Shown piece after piece: positions 23,118-34,859 of a stretch of DNA of 64,000 nucleotides; the first letter of the stretch is position 1; each line of letters begins with the position of its first letter. A program made the translations under genes and the position numbers. Source of the DNA: Anastatus disparis (taxonomy: Eukaryota; Arthropoda; Insecta; Hymenoptera; Eupelmidae); contig JAFFSR010000315.1 of assembly GCA_017163975.1 (NCBI GenBank), positions 1,697,001-1,761,000 of the forward strand, given 5' to 3'. Below the pieces are notes generated by a model. It was given only the letters and a program-made list of their open reading frames with translations, was not told the DNA's origin and did no database searches.

Positions 23118-23361
23118 GCTAAATATTGAGTCATGCTTTTTAAATTTATGACAAATAAAAAAATTTTTTAATTCGAAACGTCCAAACATATTGCATTTGT
23201 AATCAAAACGAACTAGTGACTGTCTGAAGCGGAGCCGGTATTTCAAAATTAAATAAAACGCTCTGCTCAAAAATCTTTTTGTAAAAGTATGCGGGCTTGG
23301 ATGAAATGCTACATTTAGTGTATGCACGTTGTGTATAGAATGACATATACATAAATATATA

Positions 23362-23605
23362 TCATCCTATATTATATAGTTATATTAAAAATTCAGTTTC
23401 AGCCCCCCCCACTCCCCCCCCCCCCCAGCTCCCAATAATGTTTTGTAAGGAATTCCTACAAAATAACGTAAAATTGTTTGTAATTCTACGATATTTTGTA
23501 ACCATTCACTCCCTCTATAGGCCCCCCCGTACCCCCCCCCCCGTGCACCCCTGTGCCCCCCGTAGCCCCCCCGTATGCCCCCCGCATCACCCCCCACTGC
23601 CCCCT
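23362..23605. repeat. C-rich low-complexity tract within an interspersed repeat
   Basis: Long C runs occur at 23403-23431 and 23521-23595, separated by AT-rich sequence with GTAAGGAATTCCTAC. The minus strand therefore has many G runs of 4 to 14 bases. The segment starting CCTATATTATATAGTTATAT and containing ATAACGTAAAA resembles two C-rich blocks at about 31450 and 31730, so this is a small dispersed family. Confidence 0.7.
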
Positions 23606-23847
23606 ACTCGTGTAATGACTCGTATAACAGTTTATAACTTGCATGCATTATTATGTTAATTAATATAATGTGGTATATCTAATGAAAAACGAAATTATAT
23701 TTTTAATACTAAAATTTTATTATATAATACTTTGATATTTATACATTAATAAAATTATTAATAGATAAAAAAATTTGTCCTTTATATTATTAATTAATGA
23801 ATTAAGACTTCTTGTTAAAACATTTACATGAAGAATAAGTAATTATA

Positions 23848-24873
23848 TTTATAAAACACATGATATATCTGAAAAAACAAATAATAATTTAATTATGATT
23901 GTTTATTTATATAAATAAACAATCGAGTTTCCACACTACCTTACATTTCAAACTAGTTATTATGATGAATTGCATTCATATATTTAATTTAATTGGAAAT
24001 GATGTTGAAGTAAATGATATTATCGATCAACATTCAATGGATTATTTAAATAATCAAATTGAAGACCACTTAAATTATGAAGAAGAATATGAATATTATT
24101 TAGAAAGCTTAAATGATAATATTTCAGAGGATACAGAAATTTCTCAATTAAATAATATTATTAATTCATATATTGGCGGGAATGAAGAAAAAGTTGAATA
24201 CAATAATTGGAATAAATTACCAGAATATTATAAATATTACGTTAATAAAATTATAGAATATAAAATTCAAATATGTGAACCAATAACAGAATATTATATT
24301 AATCAAAATTATCAAATTTATTCTAGATATTTATTACGATTAGTTAATATTATTAAGAACATATTTGATCAAAATTTATAAAAGTAAGTAATAAAAAGTA
24401 AGTTTAATATTTCAAAATTATTTTATTTTATATATATACACAAATTAAAATCATTAAAATAATATAATGATTCAATGATCTTATGAATATTAATAATAAT
24501 TATATCACTTATTTTTAATTCATATTCAATACATAAAATAAATTATATTATAAATGTATAACTAATCTATGTAATATTATCTATAAAATAAAGTGGTTTT
24601 TAGGGCTCCTGGCGAGGGTTTCCACTAATCAAAAAATATAACGCGCCGTAACGTTACCTCTATATTTCACACAGTTAAAATATATTAGTTAAATTAAAAT
24701 CTACATTTAAATATTGAAAAATTTATACAATTAAATTAAATATATGAATGCAATTCATCATAATAACTAGTTTGAAATGTAAGGTGGTGTGGAAACTCGT
24801 TTAGTTTATAAGGTATAAACAATCATAATCAAATTATTATTTGTTTTTCAGATATATCATGTGATTTATAAAT
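23848..24873. mobile_element. Inverted-repeat unit of about 1 kb carrying an ORF
   Basis: The left arm (about 23848-23998) and right arm (about 24722-24873) are inverted copies: both contain CACATGATATATCTGAAAAA, GAGTTTCCACAC and CTAGTTATTATGATGAATTG in mirror order. The arms are about 150 bp and imperfect. The interior holds one open frame (23899-24381) and AT-rich sequence. The type of element is not clear: it could be a fold-back element or part of a nonautonomous Helitron whose end lies at 24969. Confidence 0.65.
23899..24381 (+). CDS. Unknown acidic ORF, 160 aa, within an inverted-repeat unit
   Basis: The frame is uninterrupted in very AT-rich DNA. The first Met (MFIYINKQSS) lies in the left inverted arm; a later start at about 23962 (MMNCIHIFNLIGNDVEV) is equally possible. 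The protein is acidic and rich in Asn, Ile, Tyr and Glu, for example NYEEEYEYYLESLNDNISED, with a more basic C-terminal part (YSRYLLRLVNIIKNIFDQNL). It seems mainly helical. No zinc finger, signal peptide, membrane segment or catalytic motif was recognised. Base composition equals the neighbourhood, so a chance frame is possible, but 160 codons without a stop at this AT content is notable. No function is proposed. Confidence 0.4.
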   Translation: MFIYINKQSSFHTTLHFKLVIMMNCIHIFNLIGNDVEVNDIIDQHSMDYLNNQIEDHLNYEEEYEYYLESLNDNISEDTEISQLNNIINSYIGGNEEKVEYNNWNKLPEYYKYYVNKIIEYKIQICEPITEYYINQNYQIYSRYLLRLVNIIKNIFDQNL

Positions 24874-24904
24874 GATTAATTTTTCTTTTATTGGTAAAAT
24901 ATAT

Positions 24905-24968
24905 GTAAGATATGCATAATCACCAATGGGGGTTGGCGAGCAGAGCGAGCAGGGGGGTACCCCCCCTA

Positions 24969-24969
<1 letters not shown>
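24905..24969 (+). mobile_element. Possible Helitron 3' terminus (hairpin plus CTAG)
   Basis: A GC-rich segment with GGCGAGCAGAGCGAGC is followed by a perfect hairpin GGGGGGTACCCCCC (24952-24965) and then CTAG, before a TATA run. Hairpin followed by CTRR and a T is the classical Helitron 3' end. Unusually there is no spacer between hairpin and CTAG. A related inverted segment, CTCGCTTCGCTCGAC, lies at about 26032-26046. Confidence 0.45.

Positions 24970-25011
<42 letters not shown>
24970..25011. repeat. (TA)n microsatellite
   Basis: An uninterrupted TA run of about 40 bases follows the possible Helitron end. Confidence 0.9.
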
Positions 25012-25014
<3 letters not shown>

Positions 25015-25099
25015 GAATATATATGTGTGAATAAGACCGATTATGTGATATTTTGGCCAATGCAACGTTGTTATCCTATGTAAAAGCAATATCTATAAA

Positions 25100-25820
25100 T
25101 ATCGATGTAGTCCAAACAAATATAGGAGCCAGCAAAATAGGGCCCAAAAAATTAGGTCCCAAAAAAATATCTAGCTTATAAACTATAAGGCCCAAGAAAA
25201 AATATTGAAGACCAAAAAATATAGGGCCCGAAAACATAAGACCCTATTTAAAATAACTACTTTTATTAGGGAAAATAATGTACTTCTTGAAAACCGGAGA
25301 ACCGTAGGAACAGGGAACCGGAGAACCAAAAGCCATACCTCTTTAATCTAGAGGGCAAGCCTCCTGCGCGTAAGCACGCCAACCCCCATCTTGCTTTTAT
25401 AACTTTAAAAAAATATTTAAGAATTTGCAATTTTTTAATAACTTTTATATGAAATACTAAATACTATTAACTATTCAAAAGTTTTCTTGAGGTTAGTCTT
25501 CAATGATTTTTTAATAAATCTAATCATCTGTGAAGTCCTAGCTTTATACCAGGACAGAATTAATAATTAAATTTTGTGTTATGAGGGCTACGTGTATATG
25601 TTTTATTATAATATTAAATAAAGAATCAAGTCAGTAATTGATTTATGAAAGTTTTACCAAATGTCAGTCTTGTAGTAAAAAGATTCTAAATTTAACGCTG
25701 TAATGTAAGTCCAAACATTTCTGACGATGACAGCGGCGATATACTTTCAATAGTAAAGAGAGAATATAATATAAATAGATCTGAAAATGCAGCAGAAATT
25801 CAGCTGAACTCAAAACAAAA
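25100..25820. other. Noncoding stretch with degenerate AGGGCCCAAAAA motifs
   Basis: At about 25135-25245 the motif AGGGCCCAAAA or close variants recurs five or six times. The rest is AT-rich without supported frames. Confidence 0.45.
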
Positions 25821-25825
25821 TTTAC

Positions 25826-26020
25826 CTAAAATTGCTTAAAATTAATATAAATTTTAGCTAATTTTTAGTTAACTTTTAGGTAACTTTTAGCTAATTTTAA
25901 GCTAACTTTAAACTTAATTTTAGCTAGATTCTAGCTAAATTCTAGCTAACCAAGGACAAATCGAATTCTTATACACAGCAGTAGTGACAGCGGCGTCGGC
26001 AAAATCTTTTATAATATATA
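25826..26020 (+). repeat. TTTAGCTAA-rich repeat, copy A
   Basis: Variants of TTTTAGCTAA recur about ten times. The block ends GACAGCGGCGTCGGCAAAAT and CTTTTATAATATA, which matches the end of copy B at about 30058-30090. The similar order in the two copies shows one dispersed family. Confidence 0.7.
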
Positions 26021-26483
26021 CCCCCCAGCTCGCTTCGCTCGACAACCCCCCTTTTTAATTTAATACATAGATTTTATAATGTATATAATCCCTTGTAATA
26101 ATTTTACATTCATATACTCATATACATTTATACATTTTTTATATTCGAATAATTAATAATGTACACATAATATAAAATATAACATATGATATAAATATTT
26201 ATTTATACAGCGCATATTAGACGCTGTTATGGTCACCATCTCCAGCCGATCTTTCTTTTGCATTATGCACCGAGAATCACCTCCTAACTTCTAAAGGCTC
26301 AATTCTTATTTCATTTATCTGGCATGAACAAATATTTTCATTTTGTAAATTTCTAAAATCTTTTATAATATAAAAAGAAAAATAAATCTTATGATAATTT
26401 AAATCAGATTGACCTCATTTATCAGATTTCGAGTGAAAAAATTAAAATTTCAAATAAAATTCACAATAAATTGGATAAACTTA

Positions 26484-29400
26484 CAAGGAGAATACCCGAC
26501 CTTCTAATAACGGATTTGGCTGAAACTGCAAAATATGATTTTTTGAGGAAAAAAATGAAACCATGTTTTTTTTTTCTTTGAATAGGCCACATAGACGAAG
26601 ATATAGACATTTTTTTGAAAATATAATAAAAAGGAGCATTTACAAGATCTTGAATAACTAAACAACTACGCCTCTACAAAAATATATATAAAAATTAAAA
26701 CAAAGTATAGATTGAATGCTTCAATGTAAACTTTGTTGTACTAAAAAAGCCTCTGTGGTTTAAAAGTTGTGCCTAATGAAAAATTACAGCATATTTGTTG
26801 AATTTTTAGCACGTAACATATCATCAATTTTTTACGCTATTTTATTAGATTATTCTAATCGCCTGCCACTTTTAAACTGTGACGATGTATTTGCGACGAC
26901 TTCGTCCCAGTATCCCAAATCGCCACAATCTAAAAATTTAATAAAAATGTGATAACCGATGAGACTATCACAGAGGGGATCCGCCGAGATTCACGCGTTC
27001 GGGAGACGCACGTATTATACCAAAGTCCCTTTTCTAATTTTTATATCTCTAAAACACACACTTTTAATCTCAAGATATTCTCTCCTTTTGATTTTCTTTT
27101 AATGTACTCTCTCTCTCACACACATACACTAGGTTCAATTAGTTAAAATAAAAGAATATACCACAATTAATTTTAAAGGAAAATATTATAATTTAAATTT
27201 TCTCTATCACAGAATCTTACACTTATTTTTAAGTTTTAACACACAACCAGGAATATTGATAATACTTAAGCGAATAGATTTGTCACGGGTGAAATTACAA
27301 AAATCTTTTATATGCCTATGCTATACGCAACTCACTCACTCTCTCTCGTTTCTCCTTGCGTCTTTCTTTCTCTCTCTTTCTCACTCGCTCTCCTATACCG
27401 CGCGGCTAGTGGGCTCTGACCTATACGGTTGCGCCACTGCCTCTTCACAACACCGCAGGCTCTGCTCGCTTTCTGGCTTTACTTTACCTCCCCCTTATTT
27501 TCCAATTTTACACTGACTTCCACGAACTCGTCGCGATTTTCGCGACTATCAACTGAAATTTAATTTCTATGGAAAACTTTTGTAAACGGTTTTCACGCAC
27601 AATTTCGAATTTTACACTCTTCTAATTTTCAGAATAATTATTACACATATAGCAGAAAATTTCAATAAAACGCTTCTAATAATTTTTAATCTTGCGGCTC
27701 TCGTTACACTTTTTTTTCTATTTTTACACTACTATCTCACACCACACTCATACGAATTTACATCCACAGAAAATCGCGCTAAATACAAGAAAAAAACAAT
27801 TAAATTTAATACACTATAAATTGCAAATAGTAAAGAAAAATGATTTTTAAGTATGTTAATTAAACTAAAGATAAAAGTAATTTTCTATTTCTTTACCGGC
27901 CCACAGACATTCAACACGCAAGCATACGCGCTAAGAAATTTCACACTATACCTTAGATAAAGAGAGCTTTTGTTCGCTTTTCTCCTCGCTGGTGATCGCT
28001 ACTCTGATCGGCTCTCTCGTTCGCTCTCTCGCTGTCTCGATACACCCGCTGGTGGAGCTACCCTGGGCCTTTTGACGCAAGGCTGTATCCTCCCTCTCTC
28101 TCTCTCTCTATGTGATTAGAAATTTTCTTTTTGCCTACACGAACACAATGGAAAAGGTGCAACTACACTCTGATATACACACACGCTATTTTTAATGATC
28201 GAACGCTCTTTATTCTCTCTTTTATTTCTTTTAGAAAATCTCGCGACCTTTGTTAAGTAATTTAAATTTTACACGTTAAATTTAAGATTTTAGTAGGTTA
28301 CACACGGAAAAGAAAAAAATTCTTTACGCGAGCGCTACGAAAATTACACACAAAAATAAAAAGAAAAGAAAATTACAGGCTCTACTACGCTGACTCTAAA
28401 TAATTCATTAATATTTATCTCACACGAAAATTTTTTTTATAAAAAATCAAACACAAATAAAAAAAAAAACTCGACACAAGGAACTCTTTCTTAACAAAGG
28501 CACACTCTCGAAAAAAACTCTCGGATTCTCTCTCTTAACACGACCGCTTCGCTGCAAGACTCGACAACGATTGACGACAAGGCCCGCTTTGTTCGGCGAG
28601 CAACGACAAGGTCGTTGACGGCGGGCCAATCACAGTGCTTCGTTTTCGACAAAAATTAACTAACAATCGGCGCGAAAAATCTCATTGGCTGTTAATTACT
28701 TCCGTTCCGCGCTCTTTTATTATTAACTATTTTAACGAATAATTTAATAAATTATTACATCTCACACACTCACATTAACCATTCTTAATTTATTTTAACT
28801 AATTTAATAAATTATGACGCATAAAATACTATTTCTTTCAAGAGAGGCGCCGACGCTTAGTTCTTCTTTCGCTCTCTCTTTTTCTCGCTCGCACGCATGG
28901 ATTTGTTCTCTCGCTCACTCTCACTTGAATACTAATACGCAACTCTACACTTGTTCGACGCATTTACATAATAGAAAATCTTTCGCTTCGATTTATAAAT
29001 TGCAAAAAAGTTTTTATAGTTCGCTTTATTCTTTTTCTCTTCATCTTCTATCTTTCTTTTTTTTTTCTTTTTTCCTTCGGCGCAAACAAACTCTCTCGTT
29101 ATTTTCGTTCTTTTACTATGATGTTTAGGCAGACGAAATCGAGCGGGAAAATCGCTCGATTTAAATTCTATAACTACGGCTCCGACCCATGAAAAATAAA
29201 ATTTACACAACATTTTAATAAAAGGAAATCACACAAAAATTACACCCTGTTAAGTAGTATCTAGAGAAAAAAAAGATTTATTTGAAAAAAACGTACGCTC
29301 TAAAGATTTCTTTATATTTTATTTTTTTAATAAAATAGCGATGCCGAAAGGCGTCGCAAAACCATAGGAGCCTTTTTGATGCAACTAAGCTTAAATTAAA

Positions 29401-29642
29401 GCATAGCATCTGTTCTTTATTTTATTATCCATACATTTTTTTTGTAAGAGTCTTAGTTGTTTGGTTATTCAAGATCTTATAGATGCTCCTTTTTATTATA
29501 TTTTCGAAAAAATGTCTTTATCTTCGTCGATGGGGCCCATTCAAAAAAAAGAAAAAACTCGGGTTTATTTTTTTTTTCGTCTAAAAATCATATCCCGCAG
29601 TTTTAGTCAAATCCGTTTCCCGCAGGTCAAGTACTCTCATTG
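26484..29642. mobile_element. 3.16-kb element with about 290-bp TIRs and TTA target duplication
   Basis: The left terminus CAAGGAGAATACCCGACC and the right terminus (inverted) CAATGAGAGTACTTGACC start a long imperfect inverted repeat. Left arm about 26484-26775, right arm about 29330-29642; shared blocks include CAAATCCGTT, CTTATTCAAGATCTT-like sequence and ATGCTCCTTTTTATTATATTTT. TTA flanks both ends (26481-26483 and 29643-29645). A 3-bp TTA/TAA duplication is typical of PIF/Harbinger elements, but no transposase is present, so the superfamily is an inference. The interior (26776-29329) is pyrimidine-rich and has no convincing gene. Confidence 0.72.
26776..29329. other. Interior of the TIR element, noncoding, pyrimidine-rich
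   Basis: The stretch has many CT-rich runs (for example around 27105, 27345-27390, 28005-28040 and 28095-28110) and repeated TTTTACAC-like words. The short frames it contains are unsupported. It could be captured regulatory or 5' flanking DNA from elsewhere in the genome. Nothing was identified. Confidence 0.4.
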
Positions 29643-29645
29643 TTA

Positions 29646-30095
29646 ACTAAGAAAGTAAATTTTTAGCTAAAATTCTCAATAAATCAGCTAAAATTAGCTA
29701 AAAAAATCTTATAATAATTAAAATCAAATTGACCTGATTTATCAGATTTTAAGTAAAAAATTTAAAATTTTAGCTAAAATTCACAATAAATTAGCTAAAC
29801 TTAGCAAAAAATTAAAATTAAAGCTAAAATTAATATAAATTAGCTAAAATTCTCAATAAATCAGCTAAAATTAGCTAAAAAATGTAATTTTTAGCTAAAA
29901 TTCTCAATAAATCAGTTAAAATTAGCTAAAAAGTGAAATTTTTAGCTAAAATTCACGATGAATTAGCTGAAATTTACGATAAATTAGGTAGAATTTACCA
30001 TAAATTAGCTAAATTTATCAGTAAAAAGGAGAAGTTAAGGGAGGATTTTGAGAGACTAACAGCGGCAGCGGCGAAAATCTTTTATAATATAGATA
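29646..30095 (+). repeat. AGCTAAAA-rich repeat, copy B
   Basis: A block of degenerate tandem units containing AAATCAGCTAAAATTAGCTA and AAATTCTCAATAA, ending in ACAGCGGCAGCGGCGAAAAT and CTTTTATAATATAG. It is the same family as copy A (25826-26020); a further fragment lies at 26385-26480. Confidence 0.75.
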
Positions 30096-30320
30096 GATAT
30101 AGGATTGTGTATTATTTTATTACATACACATATACTGTCAAAATAACGGATGGTATATCTTTTAACTACCTTTTTATTAGCTTTTCTTCGTGTCTGTCTG
30201 TCTGTTTGTCTGTTCGGGTGAAATTTTGTAATCGATTTAAAACTAACTTCCCGATGAGCTGGAGACTTGAAATTATAAACATAGCTCAGATTCCGATGAC
30301 AATGCAATATTATAGAAAAA
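30096..30320 (+). repeat. Dispersed repeat segment with short CTGT microsatellite
   Basis: The segment contains GTCTGTCTGTCTGTTTGTCT at about 30190 followed by a non-coding stretch with a conserved appearance (AACTTCCCGATGAGCTGGAG). It directly follows repeat copy B and probably belongs to the same dispersed element. No protein is supported. Confidence 0.45.
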
Positions 30321-30738
30321 AATTTATATATTTCTACCGATTTATATATCGATATATTCAACTATATGCAGAGATGTTTGCAAAACTGAAAATTTGAAGA
30401 TTTTATACACAGATATACTTTAAACATTGGTGTCTAAAAATCTTTGAAAATTTTGAAAATTCTTTAACTTGTCATATATCGTAATTAGACATAAATTACA
30501 GCATTTTTCATTGTTTTTATCAGTCTTAACATTAAATTTTATCGATTTTATGGTCCATCAATGGATAAAATATCATATATTAGTAAAATTTCCAATAGCG
30601 TTATAATCTTCAAAATGGCGGAAAACTCAGCATGTGACCACATGTTTTCTAAAAATAGTCTAGATGTTGACTTGTCTAAAAAAAATTTCATTTTAAACAA
30701 AAAAAATTTTACACACACAAAACCAAAAAGAAGAAAAT

Positions 30739-31003
30739 AATATTTGAATTAAAAAAAATTTTTCAATACCACGTTTTTAAAACGACTAAAAAGTATAAAA
30801 TAATTTTTAATAGTAATGAAAATATTTGTAAGATATGGAATAAAAAACGAGAGGCGCATGTAGCAGATGTATATTGTGTGCGGCTCTCGTTTTTTATTCC
30901 ATATCTTACAAATATTTTCATTACTACTAAAAATTATTTTATACTTTTTAATCGTTTTAAAAACGTGGTATTGAAAATTTTTTTTTTATTTAAATATTTT
31001 TTA
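30739..31003. mobile_element. Long near-perfect hairpin (MITE or fold-back element)
   Basis: Two arms of about 115 bases are inverted copies with very few mismatches: AATACCACGTTTTTAAAACG on the left and CGTTTTAAAAACGTGGTATT on the right. The inner stem is GGAATAAAAAACGAGAG, and about 30 bases form the loop near 30868. No coding capacity. Confidence 0.88.
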
Positions 31004-31440
31004 TATAATAGTTTGATACTTATTTGTTATTTTTATCATAAATTCTTGATATTTATTGTGTAATAATTGATGATTTAGGAATGATAATTTTTAAATAATA
31101 AATATGTTTCAATATAAATTATTAAATTTTAATAAATATATTTTTACATAACATTTGTATATGTATATAGTTATATACGTAACTTGGGCGTATTAACAAT
31201 GAATGCCAAAAACTGCTGCTAGTAATAGGTAGAGTATTTATACTTTTTCTTACATTTTGAGCTCCTGATACTTTTTATCATTTTCGTATTACTAATTCTT
31301 CATATTTATTGGTAATGTAATGAAAATAAATATATTTTAAACTATTAGAAAAATTCAATGGCAATAAATATATTTTTAAATATTATAATGGCCACTTCTG
31401 ATGTATGACTTATTTACATATGATTCTCTCTCTCTCTTTA
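31004..31440. other. AT-rich stretch, nothing recognised
   Basis: No frame, RNA gene or strong repeat was supported, apart from a short CT/TA run at about 31425-31450. Confidence 0.4.
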
Positions 31441-31447
31441 TATATAT

Positions 31448-31960
31448 ATCTTCCTATATTATATATTATATAAAAGACGAAATCCCTCCTCTCCTACCCC
31501 TCATTCTTCCTCCTTCTATTTTGTATTCTTAAAACACCACAACTTACCCCTTAAAATAACGTAAAAATCCGTCTAGAAATGTTCTTTTTAAAAAAAAAGA
31601 CACCCCTTACTACCTAAGTTACCTCTCCCTACCAAAGTCACTCCTATTGCTACCCCTCAACACCCCTCATACACCTCTCTGATAATTACACTGATTTCTC
31701 CTGATTTGACCAATGCATTTGTTACTCATTCCCTATATTCATAGTTATATTAAAAAAGGTCCCTCCTCTGCTACCTTTCATTATACTTCCCTCCTCCTCA
31801 AAACATCACAAGTCACCCCTCAAAATAACGTAAAAATGTCTCTAGAAATATCTTCTTTTTTAAAAAATAAAAAAACCCTCACCACTTAAGTCATCCCTCC
31901 CTACCCAGGTGCTACCCCTCATACGCTCCTCATGCACTCCTCATACACCCCTCACACATA
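31448..31960 (+). repeat. Two direct copies of a C-rich dispersed repeat
   Basis: Blocks at about 31450-31700 and 31725-31960 align: both run CCCTCCTCT..CTACC, then ATAACGTAAAAAT, TCTAGAAAT, a poly-A run, and ACCCCTCATAC-type ends. The offset is about 275 bases. The same order (CCTATATTATAT then ATAACGTAAAA) occurs at 23362-23480. Confidence 0.7.
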
Positions 31961-32027
31961 TTTGCATTTATCCCAATAAAAATTTATGAAAAAAAATTAC
32001 TCATACTTAATTAAATAAATTGTCTCA

Positions 32028-32270
32028 TGTTGAAAATATACACACTCATACTAGGTGTCGCCACCTATTGAGAATATTTTAGTAGACAGTTGAAGAGAAT
32101 CAAGTTGCGTCTCATCGTCGTTCAGTTCAGTTTAAGTCCGTCTGTCAAAGTCAGAACTTATATTTCATTATTGAATAGAGAGATCATTTAATTTAATTAT
32201 TCTTGTATTGATTGAATAAAGACTTTCCATTTAATATAAATTGTGCTCTGCATTTATTAATTATTTAACA
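32028..32270 (+). repeat. Copia 5' LTR
   Basis: 243 bp, beginning TGTTGAAAATATACAC and ending TTATTTAACA. It pairs with 39387-39629 and is preceded by TCTCA. Confidence 0.95.
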
Positions 32271-32273
32271 AGT

Positions 32274-32290
32274 TATTGGCCCAGAGTGCT
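32274..32290 (+). other. Probable copia primer binding site
   Basis: Directly after the 5' LTR comes a TTGGCCCAGAGTGC-like sequence. Its position and partial fit to the initiator-methionine tRNA type PBS used by copia elements support this; the exact primer is an inference. Confidence 0.5.
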
Positions 32291-32839
32291 TTAGTTTGGC
32301 CAACTGCGCGTTTTATTTAATAAAATTGAGTAAGGGGTTTGTGTGGTTTGGAGCGTGCGTTAGTCTGTTTGGTGAATTGTTTTATTGTTCTTTATCTCCT
32401 GGTGGAAGCGTCAAAGATAGCGAGTCAAGGAACAAAAAGACAGGACGGAGGACAGCAGGGGGAGAAAAAGGAGTTGACTCCGGGTAAGAATTTTCTTTAT
32501 TCTTTCTCAACTCTATAATACAGTAATAGCATTGCATGCACGCTTATAGAAAGAAAGAAAAGGACAGAGAATAGATAGCGTCGTGCGCAAGTCTATAGAG
32601 AGAGAGTGAGAGAGAAATAAAATGAGTCGCCATGTTGGGTAAAATGAAGCAATGTGTTTGAGTATGACAGATTCATGTGTGCACGAAAAAAATTATTTTT
32701 TATGCTTTGTGTGTGCGTGTGTGTGTATGTATATAGAACAAGAAAAAAGACCATGCACGCACAAAATAAAATTGACAGACTAAATAAACGACAACACGAA
32801 GTGAAGAAGGTTTTTATGTATGTGTATGTATATATATGA

Positions 32840-33007
<168 letters not shown>

Positions 33008-34079
33008 GTATGTATAATGGATGCACGCGCAGAGTTTGAACAGATTTATGACGGTATGGACGGAAATAAATAAAAACTGGTTAAAAACTAATATTTGCAA
33101 AAAGTGCCACTTTGATTTGGTTAAATTTCGCTATAATTAAAAATAAATGTAAAAACGGACGCGTTTTCATGTTGAAATACTAAGTATGATTGCTTGAAGA
33201 AAGAAAGGCGTTGGTCTGACTTCTGCAAATTGAAAGATAATAATGCACACAAACATGGCAGCCATAGGCCCAAGTTGAGTTGATGAAAAGACGTCGACGT
33301 CGTGTACAATAAAAAGACCGTGAAGAAGTGCGCGCGCAATTAGAAAAAGACAGAAAGACGGTGACTACTAAAAGGCGCGAATAAACTCGCAGGTATATAC
33401 ATATACATATGTACGTATAACATGGTTATAGCATAAAAAAAAGAGACAGTATATAAGTGTGATCGTATATGTATAGGAGTGTGCGCGTCGTCGCGATAAA
33501 AATGACAGATTAAGAAAGAGACAGAATTAGTGAAGCGAAACGAACTAAATCAAAGCGGACAAAATAAAGTTTTCGTAAATGTATACAAAAGACCGATTAA
33601 AAAAGAAAAAGACAGAAAAGAACGACTTCAATGCAGCATTGTATTCAAAATTATGACAAATTGAATACAAATCGGGTAATGAATAATGATTATTTAAAAT
33701 TTAAAATTTAATTTTATTAAACTTAAACGTACGTATATGAAAATATTTTTTAGTAAATATATCCATGGTTTTAAAAATAATATTGATCGATCATAGTTGC
33801 TGCTTCCACATACATAATAATACTTGTGTTCAGTATATTATGTATGGAAATAATAGCACATATGTATAATTATAAATATAAAAATATACATGAATAACTG
33901 GCAAATTTGATTGATTTAACATTGCTTGTATTCGACATATTAGATTGATTTTCTTAAATTGTCATAAATGTGAATTACCTAATATTGCTTGTGTTCGGCA
34001 TACTAGGTTGATTCACTTTATTTTGATAGATGTATTGAGCTTGAAGGGCTTGTGTTCGGTCTATTAAGCTCATAATATA

Positions 34080-34084
34080 CATAT

Positions 34085-34143
<59 letters not shown>
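34080..34143. repeat. (TA)n microsatellite
   Basis: About 60 bases of TA with one break near 34096, in the copia leader. Confidence 0.93.
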
Positions 34144-34149
<6 letters not shown>

Positions 34150-34151
34150 GA

Positions 34152-34533
34152 GCAGGCTGGATTCGCTGTCCTTGTCTAATTGAGATTTTTGTTATTTACT
34201 CAAGTAGTAATCGGTGTATCTGTAAATTGAAAGTTAAGCGCAATAGATATTATTATTACAAATATTTATGCACAAGAAGAAAAAAAATCCATCGCTTTGT
34301 TTTTAAGAAAAGTAAGTAACGCGAAAATATTATAAACATAGACTTTTACTTTGGCGTTACTTACTTTTATCAAAAACAAAACGGTAAAATTTTTTTTTCT
34401 TGTGCATAGATGTTCATAATAATAATATCTATTGCGCTCAACCTTTAATTTGAAGATACACTGATTAATACTTGAGTAAATAACAAACAACTTAATTGTT
34501 ACTCGGTCGGTATCAGGTTCTACTCCGGCCTGT
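34152..34533. mobile_element. Fold-back/MITE insertion in the copia leader
   Basis: GTTATTTACTCAAGTA at 34191 is mirrored by TACTTGAGTAAATAAC ending at 34484. The inverted match continues through AAGCGCAATAGATATTATTA and TTGTGCATA-type blocks to a centre at GTAACGCGAAAA...GCGTTAC (about 34345). Weaker inverted similarity extends out to about 34152 and 34533. No coding capacity. Confidence 0.75.
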
Positions 34534-34859
34534 CGTTAACTCTAACGTAAATTATCTAGTTCTGCTTGTGTTCGGCAAAATTATATGAATTTAATTTATA
34601 TTGGTTTACTATTCCTTTATAGTTGACAAGTACATTACAAGTGAAGAATTGGACCTGGTGATAAGGACAGTCACAGAAATGAAGACAGAGTGAAGACAGA
34701 TTATATATGCCCTATTGTACGAAAGGTGACCACACTATGACTGATAAGAAAGAGAGAAAAGACAGAATTAACGACAGCAATGACACTGAGAAGACGGAGG
34801 GGCTATATAACGAGACAGAACAGAAAGTAGAATAAAGTGACGGTTTTAAAGACGGCTCT

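Noticed and set aside
22625..23327. Repetitive proteins on both strands of the 30-bp array
   Set aside because: They follow from the ten-codon period of the minisatellite.
23385..23659. Gly/Pro-rich frames over the C-rich tract
   Set aside because: Low-complexity homopolymer translation.
27256..29213. Several 80-100 codon frames in the CT-rich interior of the TIR element
   Set aside because: Products are low in complexity (Ser/Leu/Phe or Lys runs) with no motif; they overlap each other on both strands.
26484..29642. LTR element interpretation of 26340-29840 because of flanking direct repeats
   Set aside because: The long terminal copies next to TTA are inverted; the direct similarity belongs to a separate AGCTAAAA repeat family that flanks the insertion.
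29933..30397. 154-codon frame beginning MKFLAKIHDELAEIYDKLG
   Set aside because: Its start is the translated AGCTAAAA repeat and its end a dispersed repeat; the heptad look comes from repeat periodicity.
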